Assembly (NCBI RefSeq): GCF_012927745.1
Contig: NZ_JABBKX010000005.1
Span: 1 to 64,000 of the forward strand
DNA from: Neoroseomonas marina
GTDB taxonomy: Bacteria; Pseudomonadota; Alphaproteobacteria; Acetobacterales; Acetobacteraceae
Reading direction: 5' to 3'
Length of the DNA: 64,000 nucleotides
A program made the position numbers and the translations under genes. Below are positions 35,612 through 44,112 of the stretch, in pieces. The notes below the pieces were generated by a model. The model was not told where the DNA came from. It saw only the letters and a program-made list of their open reading frames with translations, and searched no databases. The number at the start of each line of letters is the position of its first letter. The first letter of the stretch is position 1.

Positions 35612-36130
35612 TCATGCCGGCTGATACCCCCGTGCCAGCGCCCGCTTCGACTGCCGGTGATGCGCGTGGCAGATCGCCACCGCCAGCGCGTCCGCAGCAT
35701 CGGCGCGCCTGAAGGTCACGCCGGGCAGCAGGTGCTTCACCATCGCCTGCACCTGTTCCTTCGCCGCATGCCCGTTGCCCACCACCGCGCGCTTCACTTC
35801 CATCGCGCCGTATTGCGCGACCGCGAGGCCCGCAAGCGCCGGCGCCAGCACCACGACGCCGCGCGCCTGGCCGAGCTTCAGCGCGGAATCCGGGTTGCGC
35901 GCGACATAGGTGTTCTCGACTGCGGCTTCCTCCGGCGCGTGCAGGTCGATCACGGCGGCAAGGCCGCGGTGCAGCGCGAGCAGGCGGTCGGGCAGATCCT
36001 CGGCGGGCGTGGTGGACACGACACCCTCGGCCACGAAGCGCAGCCGGAAGCCGTCATGCTCGATCAGCCCCCAGCCGGTGTGCTGGAGGCCGGGGTCGAG
36101 GCCCAGGATGCGAATCGGCCGGCGCGACAT
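35612..36130 (-). CDS. ruvC: Holliday junction resolvase RuvC
   Basis: RuvC cuts Holliday junctions symmetrically. It has 172 residues with an RNase-H-like fold. Catalytic acids appear in ILGLDPGLQHTGWG (aspartate near 11), in VENTYVARNPDSALKLGQARG (glutamate near 70), and in DAADALAVAICHAHH near the C-terminus. ATG 36130 is clear. It is first in the ruvC-ruvA-ruvB order, but the palindromic repeat between ruvC and ruvA may reduce read-through. Confidence 0.96.
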   Translation of the reverse strand: MSRRPIRILGLDPGLQHTGWGLIEHDGFRLRFVAEGVVSTTPAEDLPDRLLALHRGLAAVIDLHAPEEAAVENTYVARNPDSALKLGQARGVVVLAPALAGLAVAQYGAMEVKRAVVGNGHAAKEQVQAMVKHLLPGVTFRRADAADALAVAICHAHHRQSKRALARGYQPA

Positions 36131-36169
36131 GCGGCGCGGTTCTACCAGAAGCCGCCCGGCCCTGCCCGC

Positions 36170-36550
36170 TTACCCGGCCAAATGCTGCCAGGCGGCCCAT
36201 CCGGCGGCGAGACCGAGCAGCGCCCAGACCGCGACGATGAAAGCCGCCCCCGCCCGGCTCACCGGCCGCGCCGCCGCGGCCTCGGCCCGCGCCCGGCATT
36301 CGGCCATGACGTCCCTCGGCACCAGCGCCACCACCGCGAGAATGCCGAGCGGCACCAGGATGACGTCGTCCAGATAGCCCAGCACCGGAATGACATCCGG
36401 GATCAGGTCGATGGGTGACAGCGCATAGGCCGCGACGGCCAGCGCCAACGCCCGCGCATACCAGGGCGTGCGCGGGTCGCGTGCCGCGAGCCAGACGGCC
36501 AGCACGTCCCGCTTGATGACCCGCGCCCAGCCCTTCAGCCGCGCGAGCAT
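36170..36550 (-). CDS. DUF1232 (YkvA-like) membrane protein
   Basis: This 126-residue protein has the DUF1232 core: ARALALAVAAYALSPIDLIP, then DVIPVLGYLDDVILVPLG, a hydrophobic re-entrant-like segment with the strongly conserved SPIDLIPD and GYLDD. A second hydrophobic segment at the C-terminus (GAAFIVAVWALLGLAAG) anchors it. The function of the family is unknown. It lies between yebC and ruvC on the same strand, six bases after the yebC stop region, so it is probably co-transcribed with both. Confidence 0.85.
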   Translation of the reverse strand: MLARLKGWARVIKRDVLAVWLAARDPRTPWYARALALAVAAYALSPIDLIPDVIPVLGYLDDVILVPLGILAVVALVPRDVMAECRARAEAAAARPVSRAGAAFIVAVWALLGLAAGWAAWQHLAG

Positions 36551-36556
36551 CGCGCT

Positions 36557-37309
36557 TCAGGCGGCCGAGAGCCGTTCCGCCGCCGCCTCGTCGACCTCGA
36601 AATTGGCGTAGACGTTCTGGACGTCGTCATTGTCGTCCAGCGCGTCGACGAGCTTGAGCACCTCGCGTGCCTTCTCCTCGTCGAGGTCGACGGTCGTGGA
36701 CGGCCACCATTCCAGCTTCGCCGCCTCGGCCTGGCCGAAGGTCGCCTCGAGCGCATCGCGCACCGCGGCGAAATCCTCGACCGAGCAGGACACCTCATGC
36801 CCTTCCGCGTCGGATTCCACATCCTCGGCGCCGGCCTCGATGGCCGCTTCCAGCATGGCGTCGGCGGAAGCCGCATCCGGCTTGTAGCGCAGCACGCCCT
36901 TGCGCTCGAACTGGAAGGCGACCGAGTTGGTCTCCCCCAGCGCGCCGCCGTTCTTGTTGAAGATCGACCGCAGGTCGCCGCCGGTGCGGTTGCGGTTGTC
37001 GGTCAGCGCCTCGACGATGATGGCGATGCCATGGGGGCCGTAGCCCTCGTAGCGGACCTCCTGGTAGTCCTCGCCCTGCCCGGCGCTGCTGGCACGCTTG
37101 ATGGCGCGGTCGATGGTGTCGCGGGTCATGTTGGCGACCAGCGCCGCCTTCACCGCCGCCCGAAGCCGCGGGTTCATCGCCGGGTCCGGGATGCCCATCT
37201 TGGCGGAGACCGTGATCTCGCGGATCAGCTTGCCGAAGGCCTGGGCCCGCTTGGCGCCCTGGGTCGCCTTGCGGTGCATGACGTTCTTCGCGTGCGAATG
37301 GCCGGCCAT
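36557..37309 (-). CDS. yebC: YebC/PmpR family regulatory protein
   Basis: This 250-residue protein of the TACO1/YebC family starts [19 protein letters not shown], the fixed N-terminus of the family. Later it has [40 protein letters not shown] and the C-terminal [16 protein letters not shown]. Members act as transcription factors in some bacteria, and more recent work links the family to translation of polyproline stretches. That is interesting beside EF-P, TolA and other Pro-rich proteins here, but the role in this organism is inference. It is located just upstream of ruvC, its usual place. Confidence 0.95.
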   Translation of the reverse strand: MAGHSHAKNVMHRKATQGAKRAQAFGKLIREITVSAKMGIPDPAMNPRLRAAVKAALVANMTRDTIDRAIKRASSAGQGEDYQEVRYEGYGPHGIAIIVEALTDNRNRTGGDLRSIFNKNGGALGETNSVAFQFERKGVLRYKPDAASADAMLEAAIEAGAEDVESDAEGHEVSCSVEDFAAVRDALEATFGQAEAAKLEWWPSTTVDLDEEKAREVLKLVDALDDNDDVQNVYANFEVDEAAAERLSAA

Positions 37310-37426
37310 GGCCGCCTCTCTCTCGAAAATCGGTGATGTCGGATCGGCCGCGCTTCTACCCGCCGCCCGCCGCCCCGGGCAAGCACGGGCTGGCCGGACG
37401 GTGCGCAACCGGGCCAGACTGGCCCC

Positions 37427-38059
37427 ATGGACACGCAGACCCCCGCCGACCCCTTCGCCGTCACCACCGAGGCCCGCCTGAGGGACCTCTACGACCAGCC
37501 GCTGGAAGGCCCGCTCAAGAAGGTGGCCTACCGGATGGAGGCGACCGCCCGCGCCTGGATCGCGGCCTCCCCCTTCTGCATCATCTCGACCGTCGGGTCC
37601 CGCGGGGTGCATGCCACCCCGCGCGGGGACGCGCCGGGCTTCGTGGCGGTCGAGCCGGACGGCTCGCTCGTCATCCCCGACCGGCGGGGCAACAACCGGC
37701 TCGATGCCCTGCGCGACATCCTCGAGGACAATCGCGTCTCGGTGATCTTCTTCGTCCCCGGCGCGTCCGAGGTGCTGCGCGTGCACGGCACGGCGCGCAT
37801 CACGGCCGACCCGGCGCTGACCTCCCGCTTCGTCGAACGCGGCAAGACGCCGACGACCGTGCTGGTCGTGACCGTCACCGAACTCTTCATGCAATGCGCC
37901 AAGTCGATCATGCGGTCGCGGCTGTGGGACGGGAAGGCACGGCCCGAGGGGCTGCCGACCATGGGCCAGCTGATCGCGTCCCATCGCGGGGACGGGCAGG
38001 TGGACGCCTCGGCCTATGACCGGGACGCACCGGAACGGCTGAAGCAGACGATGTACTGA
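37427..38059 (+). CDS. PPOX-class FMN-binding flavoprotein (MSMEG_1061-like)
   Basis: This 210-residue protein of the pyridoxamine 5'-phosphate oxidase-like split-barrel fold contains [22 protein letters not shown], the FMN-binding strand, then [20 protein letters not shown] and [17 protein letters not shown]. This pattern matches the MSMEG_1061 group of FMN-dependent PPOX proteins, whose substrates are unknown. It is divergent from yebC with 117 bases between starts, and ends at a palindromic repeat facing the convergent SDR gene. Confidence 0.85.
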   Translation: MDTQTPADPFAVTTEARLRDLYDQPLEGPLKKVAYRMEATARAWIAASPFCIISTVGSRGVHATPRGDAPGFVAVEPDGSLVIPDRRGNNRLDALRDILEDNRVSVIFFVPGASEVLRVHGTARITADPALTSRFVERGKTPTTVLVVTVTELFMQCAKSIMRSRLWDGKARPEGLPTMGQLIASHRGDGQVDASAYDRDAPERLKQTMY

Positions 38060-38066
38060 CGAAAGG

Positions 38067-38090
38067 TCGGGGGAGGAGAACCTCCCCCGA
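38067..38090. repeat. palindromic intergenic repeat (family D), hairpin
   Basis: TCGGGGGAGG (38067-38076) pairs perfectly with 38081-38090 around AGAA, and the pyrimidine tail TCCCCCTCCCTTCTTTGGG follows. The same hairpin-plus-tail layout is at 20964. Here it lies between two convergent genes, fitting a terminator. Confidence 0.6.
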
Positions 38091-38121
38091 ATCCCCCTCC
38101 CTTCTTTGGGAACCGGGGAGC

Positions 38122-38919
38122 TTACAAAAGGCCGCGCGCGATGCCGCCGTCGACATTCACCGTCTGGCCGGTGACGTAGGAGGCACGGGGGCTCGAGAGC
38201 CACACCACCATCGCGGCGATCTCCTCCGGATTGCCGAAGCGGCCCAGCGGGATCTCGTGCGCGAATTCCGCGATCACGTCCTCGGCGGTGACGTTGCGCT
38301 CCGCGGCCAGCTTCGCGGCGCGGTCGGTCCACAGCCTGGTCAGCGTGCGCCCGGGCGCGACGCAGTTCACCCGGATGCCCTCGGCCGCATACTCGCCGGC
38401 CAGTGTCTTGGTCAGGCCGAGCAGGCCCGCCTTGTGCACATTCGACACGATCTGGTTCGGATAGGGCATGCGCGACGCCGCGGCGCCGAGCAGCACCACC
38501 GACGGCGCGCGCCCCTTGCGCAGCAGCGGCAGCGCCGCGCGCACCACGCGCACCGCAGACAGCACGTTGAAGGTGTAGTTGCCGATCCAGTCCGCGTCGC
38601 TCAGCGCCTCGAAGCCCGACCGGATGGACCCGCCCACCGCATCCACCACGGCATCGAGCGCCTCCCAGCGCGCCGCGACCTCCGCCAGCAGCGCCTCCGC
38701 CGCACCGTCCTGCGTGATGTCGGCGACCGCGGTCGCGGGCCGGCGCCCGGTCGCGGCCGCGGCCGCGATGCGATCCGCCGCCGCGGCGATGCCCGCCGCG
38801 TCGCGGGAGGCCATGACGACCTCCGCCCCTTCCGCCGCCAGCGCCTCGGCCGTCGCGAAGCCGATCCCCGCGGAGGCGCCGACCACGAGCACCCGCCGCC
38901 CACCGAAGCCCAGATCCAT
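38122..38919 (-). CDS. short-chain dehydrogenase/reductase family protein, atypical active site
   Basis: This 265-residue Rossmann protein has the cofactor loop [15 protein letters not shown] (13-27), basic residue R39 after the second strand suggesting NADP preference, and a C-terminal [34 protein letters not shown] typical of SDRs. The usual catalytic YxxxK reads SNVHK (159-163): the lysine is kept, but the tyrosine position is serine. It may therefore be a non-classical SDR with a changed mechanism or a binding role. The N-terminal T of TGxxxGIG is also changed, to A. It stands between the PPOX gene and the LLM monooxygenase; the latter is 70 bases upstream on the same strand. Confidence 0.85.
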   Translation of the reverse strand: MDLGFGGRRVLVVGASAGIGFATAEALAAEGAEVVMASRDAAGIAAAADRIAAAAATGRRPATAVADITQDGAAEALLAEVAARWEALDAVVDAVGGSIRSGFEALSDADWIGNYTFNVLSAVRVVRAALPLLRKGRAPSVVLLGAAASRMPYPNQIVSNVHKAGLLGLTKTLAGEYAAEGIRVNCVAPGRTLTRLWTDRAAKLAAERNVTAEDVIAEFAHEIPLGRFGNPEEIAAMVVWLSSPRASYVTGQTVNVDGGIARGLL

Positions 38920-38989
38920 CCCTACCCCCTTGGAACGCGTTCCCGCGCGTCCCTAGCAGGCGGACGGCGATCCGGCCACGCGCCGCGGC

Positions 38990-40336
38990 CTATTCGGCCG
39001 CCCGCGCAGCCCCCGCGAAGAAACGGTTCTCCGGTCGCGGCAGGCCGAGATGCTCCCGCAGCGTCGTGCCCTCGTACTCGGTGCGGAAGATGCCCCGCCG
39101 CTGCAGTTCCGGCACCACCTGGTCGACGAACTCGTCGAGCCCGCCCGGCACGTAGGGGAACATCACGTTGAAGCCGTCGCAGGCGCCGGTCTCGAGCCAT
39201 TCCTGCATCTCGTCGGCGATGGTCCGCGGCGTGCCGACGATGGCGGCCCCGCCATAGCCGCCGAGGCGCTGCGCCAGTTGCCGCACCGTGAGGTTCTCGC
39301 GCCGCGCGATGGCGATGGCGCGCTCGCGTCCGCTCTTGCTGTGCTCGGTCTCGGGGATGTCGGGCAGCGGCCCGTCCGGGTCGAAGGCGCGGGCATCGAC
39401 GCCGAGCGCGATGGACAGCGAGCCGATCGCGCTCTCGTAGTGCACCAGGCCGTCGAGCGTCGCGCGCTTCGCCTTCGCGGCCTCGACGGTGTCGCCGACG
39501 ACGACAAGCGCGCCGGGCAGGATCTTGATGTGGTCGGGGTTGCGCCCGACCGCGGCCGCACGGGCCTTCACATCGTCATAGAAGGCGCGCGCATCGGCGA
39601 TCGGCCCGCCGGCGGCGAAGACCATCTCCGCCGTCTCGGCCGCGAGCTGCCGCCCGGCATCGGAGGCACCCGCCTGCACGATCAGCGGCCAGCCCTGCAC
39701 GGGCCGCGCGACGTTGAGCGGCCCGCGCACCTTCAACTCCGGCCCCACATGGTTCAGCACGTGCATCTTTGCGGGATCCCAGAAGATCCCGCTCTCCGCG
39801 TCGCGGATGAAGGCGTCGTCGGCGAAGCTGTCCCACAGCCCGGTGACGACGTCGTAGAATTCGCGCGCGCGCTTGTAGCGCTCGCCATGGGCCATGTGCT
39901 CGTCATGGCCGAAGTTCAGCGCGGCGTCGGGGTTCGCGGTCGTCACCACGTTCCACCCCGCCCGTCCGTTCGAGATGTGGTCGAGCGAGGCGAACTTCCG
40001 CGCCACGTGGTACGGGTCGTTGTAGGTGGTCGACGCGGTGGCGATCAGCCCGATGCGCTCGGTCACCGCGGCGAGCGCGGGCAGCAGCGTCAGCGGGTCG
40101 AAGGAAGTGACGGTGTGGCTCCGCCGCAGCGCCTCGATCGGCATGTTCAGCAGCGCCAGGTGGTCGGCCATGAAGAAGGCGTCGAACTTCCCGGCTTCCA
40201 GCTTCTGGATGAGAGTCTTGAGCCTCGGGAAGGAGAAGTTCGCATCCGGCCAGGCGCCGGGATAGCGCCAGGCGCCCGTATGGATCGACACGGGGCGCAT
40301 GAAGGCGCCGAGATGCAGGCGACGCGGTGCAGGCAT
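38990..40336 (-). CDS. NtaA/DmoA-family FMN-dependent monooxygenase
   Basis: This 448-residue bacterial luciferase-like TIM barrel of the NtaA/SnaA/DszA/DmoA group uses FMNH2 supplied by a separate reductase. Signature parts are LHLGAFMRPVSIHTGAWRYPG at the start, KFDAFFMADHLALL, GRAGWNVVTTANPDAALNFG and the late GTPRTIADEMQEWLETGACDGFNV. Substrates of the group include nitrilotriacetate, EDTA, dimethyl sulphide and dibenzothiophene sulphone; the one here is unknown. No flavin reductase gene is adjacent. ATG 40336 gives a clean start. Confidence 0.92.
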   Translation of the reverse strand: MPAPRRLHLGAFMRPVSIHTGAWRYPGAWPDANFSFPRLKTLIQKLEAGKFDAFFMADHLALLNMPIEALRRSHTVTSFDPLTLLPALAAVTERIGLIATASTTYNDPYHVARKFASLDHISNGRAGWNVVTTANPDAALNFGHDEHMAHGERYKRAREFYDVVTGLWDSFADDAFIRDAESGIFWDPAKMHVLNHVGPELKVRGPLNVARPVQGWPLIVQAGASDAGRQLAAETAEMVFAAGGPIADARAFYDDVKARAAAVGRNPDHIKILPGALVVVGDTVEAAKAKRATLDGLVHYESAIGSLSIALGVDARAFDPDGPLPDIPETEHSKSGRERAIAIARRENLTVRQLAQRLGGYGGAAIVGTPRTIADEMQEWLETGACDGFNVMFPYVPGGLDEFVDQVVPELQRRGIFRTEYEGTTLREHLGLPRPENRFFAGAARAAE

Positions 40337-40439
40337 GGGATGCTCCGGACCAGGCGCGCGGCGTGGCGGCGCCTGACAAGGTGGCTTCGACGTGGCCGCT
40401 TAGATCGTGACGCGCCGGGCCCGGAGCAAGGCGCCGCCC

Positions 40440-42203
40440 CTAGTCCTGGAACTCCATCCAGAGCTCATGGCCCGCGGCCGTGACCCGCATGCCGTGCTCG
40501 CTCGTCTCGCGCAGCGCGAGCCACAGCGCCGTCATCTCGAGAGCGTCGCCACCCGCCTCGATATCCTCGGTGCGCGGCCGTCGCGCCGGCTTCGGCAAGG
40601 GCGCCCCGGTGAAGGCGACGGCAATGCGCACCCGCTCCTCGAGCTGCGTCGCCGTGACCACCGCCTCCTGCAGGCCCCGGCCCGCGAGAAGATCGCAGGA
40701 CTCCATCAGCGCGTGGTGCATCTTGCGCACCGTCTCGGGCCGCAGGCCCCACGCGCCGCCCATCTGCGCGGTGCGGTCGTCCAGCAGGTCCCCCGCACGG
40801 GCATCGAGCCGCACCGGGAAGGTCTCGACGCGCTTGACCAGCGGCAGCGTGACCAGGTTCGCCAGGAAGGCCGCGAGGCCACCGACCGCGAGCGGCGCGG
40901 CGAGAGCGGGCATCGCCGCCGCGAAGAAGGCCGGCGCCACCAGCGCCGAGAGCCCCGCGGAAAGGCCAAGCCCTGCCACCACCGTCCGCCGGGCATCGAG
41001 CTTGCGGATGACCATCATCTCGCTGCCCTGCGCCATCATGAAGCAGGCGACGTAGAGCAGCATCGCCGCCTGCACCGGCGCCGGCACCAGCACGAACAGC
41101 GCGACGAGCTTGGGCGAGAAGGCGAGCAGGAACAGGATCCCCGCCCCCGCGAGCGCGATGGTCCGCGCGAAGGTACGCGTCGCGATGGCGAGTCCGACCG
41201 AGGCCGAGGACACCGCGGACGGCATGCCGCCCATGAGCCCGGCGAAGGCCGCCGCGACGCCGTGCGCGAGCAGGCCGCGCCGCAGCGGTCCCGGGTCCGG
41301 CCGGGTCCAGTCGCCGTCCACCGCGCGCTGGAAGGCGACGAGCGAGCCGAGCAGCGCGGCGATCGCCGCGACCGTGCACAGCAGGAAGGAAACGACGAGC
41401 GTCGGATCGAAGGCGATGCCGCCATGCGCGCCGGGTCGTGGCAAGGCGAACCACGGCGCGGCTTCCAGCAGTTCCGACGCGCCCGGCGTCGCCATGCCCG
41501 CGGCGAGCGCGCCCGCGGCGCCGGCAAGCGCGCCGACCAGCACGGCGTAGCGCGCGAAGCGCCAACGCAAGACGCCGACGACCACCATCACGAAGAAGCA
41601 GCCGAACATGACCAGCATGCGCGGCAGCGCCTCCCAGGGCCGCGCCGCGTCGGCGCCCGCCATGGCGAGGATGCTCGGCAGCACCGAGGCGCCGATCAGG
41701 AAGACGATGACGCCCATCACCTCGGTGGGGAGCAGCGCGGAGAGCCGGCGCACGGCGGGCGCGACCGCCATGGTGACGATGCCGACCATGATCACCATGG
41801 TCGAGGCCTCGGCGAGGCTCGCGCCGAGCTGCGCCGCCAGCAGCATGGGCGCGAGCATGACGATCGAAGGAATGCCCGGTATCGGGTAGCCGGAGCCGAG
41901 CGGCCCGCGCGTCAGCGCCTGCAGCGCGGTCGCCACCGCCACCGAGATCAGCGACAGGCAGAGGAAGTTCGTCGCCTCGAGCGGGCCGGCGCCGAAGGCG
42001 GTCGCGACCATGCCGGGCAGCAGGAAGTAGATCGACTGGATGGCGATCTGCTGCAAAGCGAGGGCGAAGGTCTGCGCCGGCGGCGGCCGGTCCTCGAGGC
42101 CGAGCACGACGTCGGGCACATGGCCCGGCACACGGTCGCCCGATCGGCCGAAGGCGGCCGCGAATCCCCCGAACAGGCCGGGACGCTCCGGCATCGCCCT
42201 CAT
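40440..42203 (-). CDS. NCS2 (uracil/xanthine) permease-family protein with extra C-terminal domain
   Basis: This 587-residue protein has about 12-14 hydrophobic segments filling residues 40-450 in the nucleobase:cation symporter-2 pattern: FALALQQIAIQSIYFLLPG, then SGYPIPGIPS, and a late PAPVQAAMLLYVACFMM. The last 110 residues or so (RPETVRKMHHALMESCDLL, then VRIAVAFTG, EMTALWLALRETSEHGMRV, ending ELWMEFQD) are soluble and not part of the classic family. They look like a degraded histidine-kinase-type ATPase fold. The ATG at 42203 overlaps the previous gene's stop by four bases (ATGA). Substrate unknown, purine or pyrimidine likely. Confidence 0.85.
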   Translation of the reverse strand: MRAMPERPGLFGGFAAAFGRSGDRVPGHVPDVVLGLEDRPPPAQTFALALQQIAIQSIYFLLPGMVATAFGAGPLEATNFLCLSLISVAVATALQALTRGPLGSGYPIPGIPSIVMLAPMLLAAQLGASLAEASTMVIMVGIVTMAVAPAVRRLSALLPTEVMGVIVFLIGASVLPSILAMAGADAARPWEALPRMLVMFGCFFVMVVVGVLRWRFARYAVLVGALAGAAGALAAGMATPGASELLEAAPWFALPRPGAHGGIAFDPTLVVSFLLCTVAAIAALLGSLVAFQRAVDGDWTRPDPGPLRRGLLAHGVAAAFAGLMGGMPSAVSSASVGLAIATRTFARTIALAGAGILFLLAFSPKLVALFVLVPAPVQAAMLLYVACFMMAQGSEMMVIRKLDARRTVVAGLGLSAGLSALVAPAFFAAAMPALAAPLAVGGLAAFLANLVTLPLVKRVETFPVRLDARAGDLLDDRTAQMGGAWGLRPETVRKMHHALMESCDLLAGRGLQEAVVTATQLEERVRIAVAFTGAPLPKPARRPRTEDIEAGGDALEMTALWLALRETSEHGMRVTAAGHELWMEFQD

Positions 42204-43021
42204 GCGACGGGTCGTTCGGGCGCGAGCGAGCCGCCCATGCGCAGCGGCGCGACGCGGCGCGCGAGGCCGGTGGCGTCGTCGGTTTCCACGAACAATCCGC
42301 AGATCGTCGCCTCGCCTTCCGCCGGCGCCAGGCGTTCCGCCGGCACCTTGCGCCAGAAGCGGATCGACGCACCGCCCTTCTGCATGCCGATGACGCTGTC
42401 GTAGTCGCCGCACATGCCGGCATCGCTCTGGAAGGCCGTGCCACCGGGCAGGATCCGCGCATCGGCGGTCGGCACATGGGTGTGGGTGCCGATGACGAGT
42501 GAGGCGCGCCCGTCGAAGGAATGCCCCATGGCCTGCTTCTCGGACGTCGCCTCGGCGTGGACGTCGACGATCGCGGCCTGCACGCTGCCCTGCGCGCCGA
42601 GGGTATGCTTCGCGAGTTCCGCCTGCACGGCACGGAAGGGGTCGTCGAGGAGTTCCATGAACAGCCGGCCCATCGCCTGCACGACCAGGACCCGCCGGCC
42701 GCCGCGCAGGTCGATCACCGCCGCACCGCGCCCGGGCGTGCCGGGCGGGTAGTTGAGCGGGCGGACGATGCGCGGCTCCTCCTCCATGTAGGGGATGATT
42801 TCCTTGCGGTCCCACGCATGGTTGCCGAGGGTGATCGCATCCGCCCCGGCGGCGAACAGGGCACGCGCCATGTCCGGCGCAAGGCCGAAGCCATGCGAGG
42901 CGTTCTCCGCGTTCACCACCACCAGGTCGAGGGCGAGGTCGCGCCGCAGTCCGGGCAGCGCCGCCGTGACCGCGTCCCGCCCGGATCGGCCCACCACGTC
43001 GCCGAGAAAGAGAATCCTCAA
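42200..43021 (-). CDS. TIGR00282/YmdB-family metallophosphoesterase
   Basis: This 273-residue binuclear metal phosphoesterase has metal ligands in ILFLGDVVGRSGRD (Asp8), VVNAENASHGFG, TLGNHAWDRKE, DVHAEATSEK and GTHTHVPTAD, the full YmdB set. YmdB of Bacillus cleaves 2',3'-cyclic nucleotides and affects motility and biofilm; the alphaproteobacterial role is untested. The start is TTG 43021, which overlaps the ygfA stop TGA by three bases (TTGA), so it is coupled to ygfA. Its own stop overlaps the permease start, making ygfA-ymdB-permease one operon. Confidence 0.92.
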   Translation of the reverse strand: MRILFLGDVVGRSGRDAVTAALPGLRRDLALDLVVVNAENASHGFGLAPDMARALFAAGADAITLGNHAWDRKEIIPYMEEEPRIVRPLNYPPGTPGRGAAVIDLRGGRRVLVVQAMGRLFMELLDDPFRAVQAELAKHTLGAQGSVQAAIVDVHAEATSEKQAMGHSFDGRASLVIGTHTHVPTADARILPGGTAFQSDAGMCGDYDSVIGMQKGGASIRFWRKVPAERLAPAEGEATICGLFVETDDATGLARRVAPLRMGGSLAPERPVA

Positions 43022-43617
43022 CTCGCCCCCGCGCAGTTCACCACGCCCTGTTCCGTCGCCACCCTGCGGAGCCGAACGTCGGTGGGCCCCGCCGGCACGC
43101 CGGGCGGGTCATGCATTTCCTGCGCGGCATAGGCAACCCCGATCGCGACCGCGTGAGGCCAGGCCGCCAGCGTCCGGTCGTAGTACCCGCCGCCGTAGCC
43201 GAGCCGCCGCCCGGCCCGGTCGAAGGCGAGCAGGGGCACGAGGAGCCAGTCCGGCGTGACCTCCTCGCCGCCGGCGGGCTGCCGCGTGCCCATCGGGCCG
43301 GCGGCCAGCGGATCGCCCGGCTGCCAGCGGCGGAAGTGCAGCGGCTGTCCGCGCCGGGGCGTCACCGGCAGGCACAGCGGCTGGCCGCGCGCGTGCAGGG
43401 CCTCGAGCAACGGCCGCACGTCGATCTCGGGCCCCATCGGCCAGAAGGCTGCGACGAGGGCGCCGGGCGGCGGCGGGCAGTCGCGGAGGACGACGGCGGC
43501 GAGCGCCTCCCCCTTCCCCGCCGGATCGACGGCGGCCCGGCGCGCGAGGGCGCCCCGCCGCGCCTCGGCCTTCAGTTCTGCCAGGAGAACGTCGCAATAG
43601 GGCGCGCTGTCGCTCAT
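43018..43617 (-). CDS. ygfA: 5-formyltetrahydrofolate cyclo-ligase
   Basis: This enzyme converts 5-formyl-THF to 5,10-methenyl-THF with ATP. It has 199 residues: an N-terminal basic stretch for ATP phosphate (KAEARRGALARRAAV), a PMGPEIDVRPLLEALHARG substrate region, and the family signature RLGYGGGYYDRTLA near the C-terminus. Its place downstream of zapA and the 6S RNA gene on the same strand is the classic proteobacterial arrangement. Between the 6S terminator and this start lie 280 bases of palindromic repeats, so it probably has its own promoter. The ATG is at 43617. Confidence 0.93.
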   Translation of the reverse strand: MSDSAPYCDVLLAELKAEARRGALARRAAVDPAGKGEALAAVVLRDCPPPPGALVAAFWPMGPEIDVRPLLEALHARGQPLCLPVTPRRGQPLHFRRWQPGDPLAAGPMGTRQPAGGEEVTPDWLLVPLLAFDRAGRRLGYGGGYYDRTLAAWPHAVAIGVAYAAQEMHDPPGVPAGPTDVRLRRVATEQGVVNCAGAS

Positions 43618-43685
43618 GCGCCGAGGTCAGCGCGTTCCGGCCTCCGGCGCAACCGGCCCCATCAGTCGGCCTCGGCGCGCCAGTT

Positions 43686-43871
43686 CACGGCGCGCAAGCC
43701 AAGCCCGCGGATGCCGGCGCCGGCGCTTGAGGCACGAAAACAACGGCCCGAGGCCCTGCCTCGGGCCGGGAGCGCGAAGCGCGACCGCGCCCAACCCGCC
43801 TGCCGCGCCGGGCGATCCAGCACACGGCGCGCGAGCCAAGCCGGCGGATGCCGGCGCCGGCGTCTGAGGCA
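43686..43871 (-). repeat. composite dispersed repeat (family A): two 49-bp units around a hairpin
   Basis: Two 49-bp units, 43686-43734 and 43823-43871, are nearly identical. On the minus strand each begins TGCCTCA and ends GCGCGCCGTG. Between them lie GGGCGCGGTCGCGC and a hairpin with stem 43744-43754/43758-43768 (CGGCCCGAGGC). The same unit plus hairpin recurs on the plus strand at 57184-57311 and 62634-62770. The 325-base space between ygfA and the 6S gene holds only this repeat and the 6S terminator. Confidence 0.8.
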
Positions 43872-43894
43872 GAAGACGACTCCGGCGTTTGAGG

Positions 43895-43940
43895 CAAAAA
43901 ACAACACGCCCCCCGAGGCCAGGCCTCGGGGGGCGTGTTG
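43895..43940 (-). terminator. intrinsic terminator of the 6S RNA gene
   Basis: Read on the minus strand, a perfect 19-bp stem (43922-43940 with 43902-43920; CAACACGCCCCCCGAGGCC) closes a one-base loop and is followed by a run of six T (43896-43901 as A on plus). It begins three bases after the 6S RNA closing stem ends. This is the strongest rho-independent terminator in the window. Confidence 0.92.
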
Positions 43941-43942
43941 GA

Positions 43943-44110
43943 ATCGAGTGCGGAGCCGCCCTGGCCGCTGGCGTCTCATCCTCCCAAGGCCTGCTAATGC
44001 AGGTGGGCGCCGGGTACCCGAACCACGGTCCGGACAGAGCCAGCTCCCGGAGGATGCTTATTGGCCCTGGGGATGAAGTGCCTGGCGCGCCGGGCAGCCC
44101 CGCTTCCGAT
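43943..44110 (-). ncRNA. ssrS: 6S RNA
   Basis: This is a 6S-type RNA, the regulator that binds the housekeeping RNA polymerase as a promoter mimic. On the minus strand, the first 19 bases from 44110 (ATCGGAAGCGGGGCTGCCC) pair with the last 19 (GGGCGGCTCCGCACTCGAT) to form the closing stem. Inside, GGCACTTCATCC pairs with GGATGAGACGCC. Then comes an unpaired central segment CCCCAGGGCCAATAAGC, similar to CCCCTGAGCCGATA of E. coli 6S. It lies between zapA and ygfA, the conserved site, and ends at a strong terminator. The ends are set from the stem and are accurate to a few bases. Confidence 0.88.
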
Positions 44111-44112
44111 AC

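Noticed and set aside
43618-43895. CRISPR array
   Set aside because: Two 49-bp units are separated by a hairpin-containing sequence that is itself repeated elsewhere; there is no series of regular repeats with unique spacers and no cas gene.
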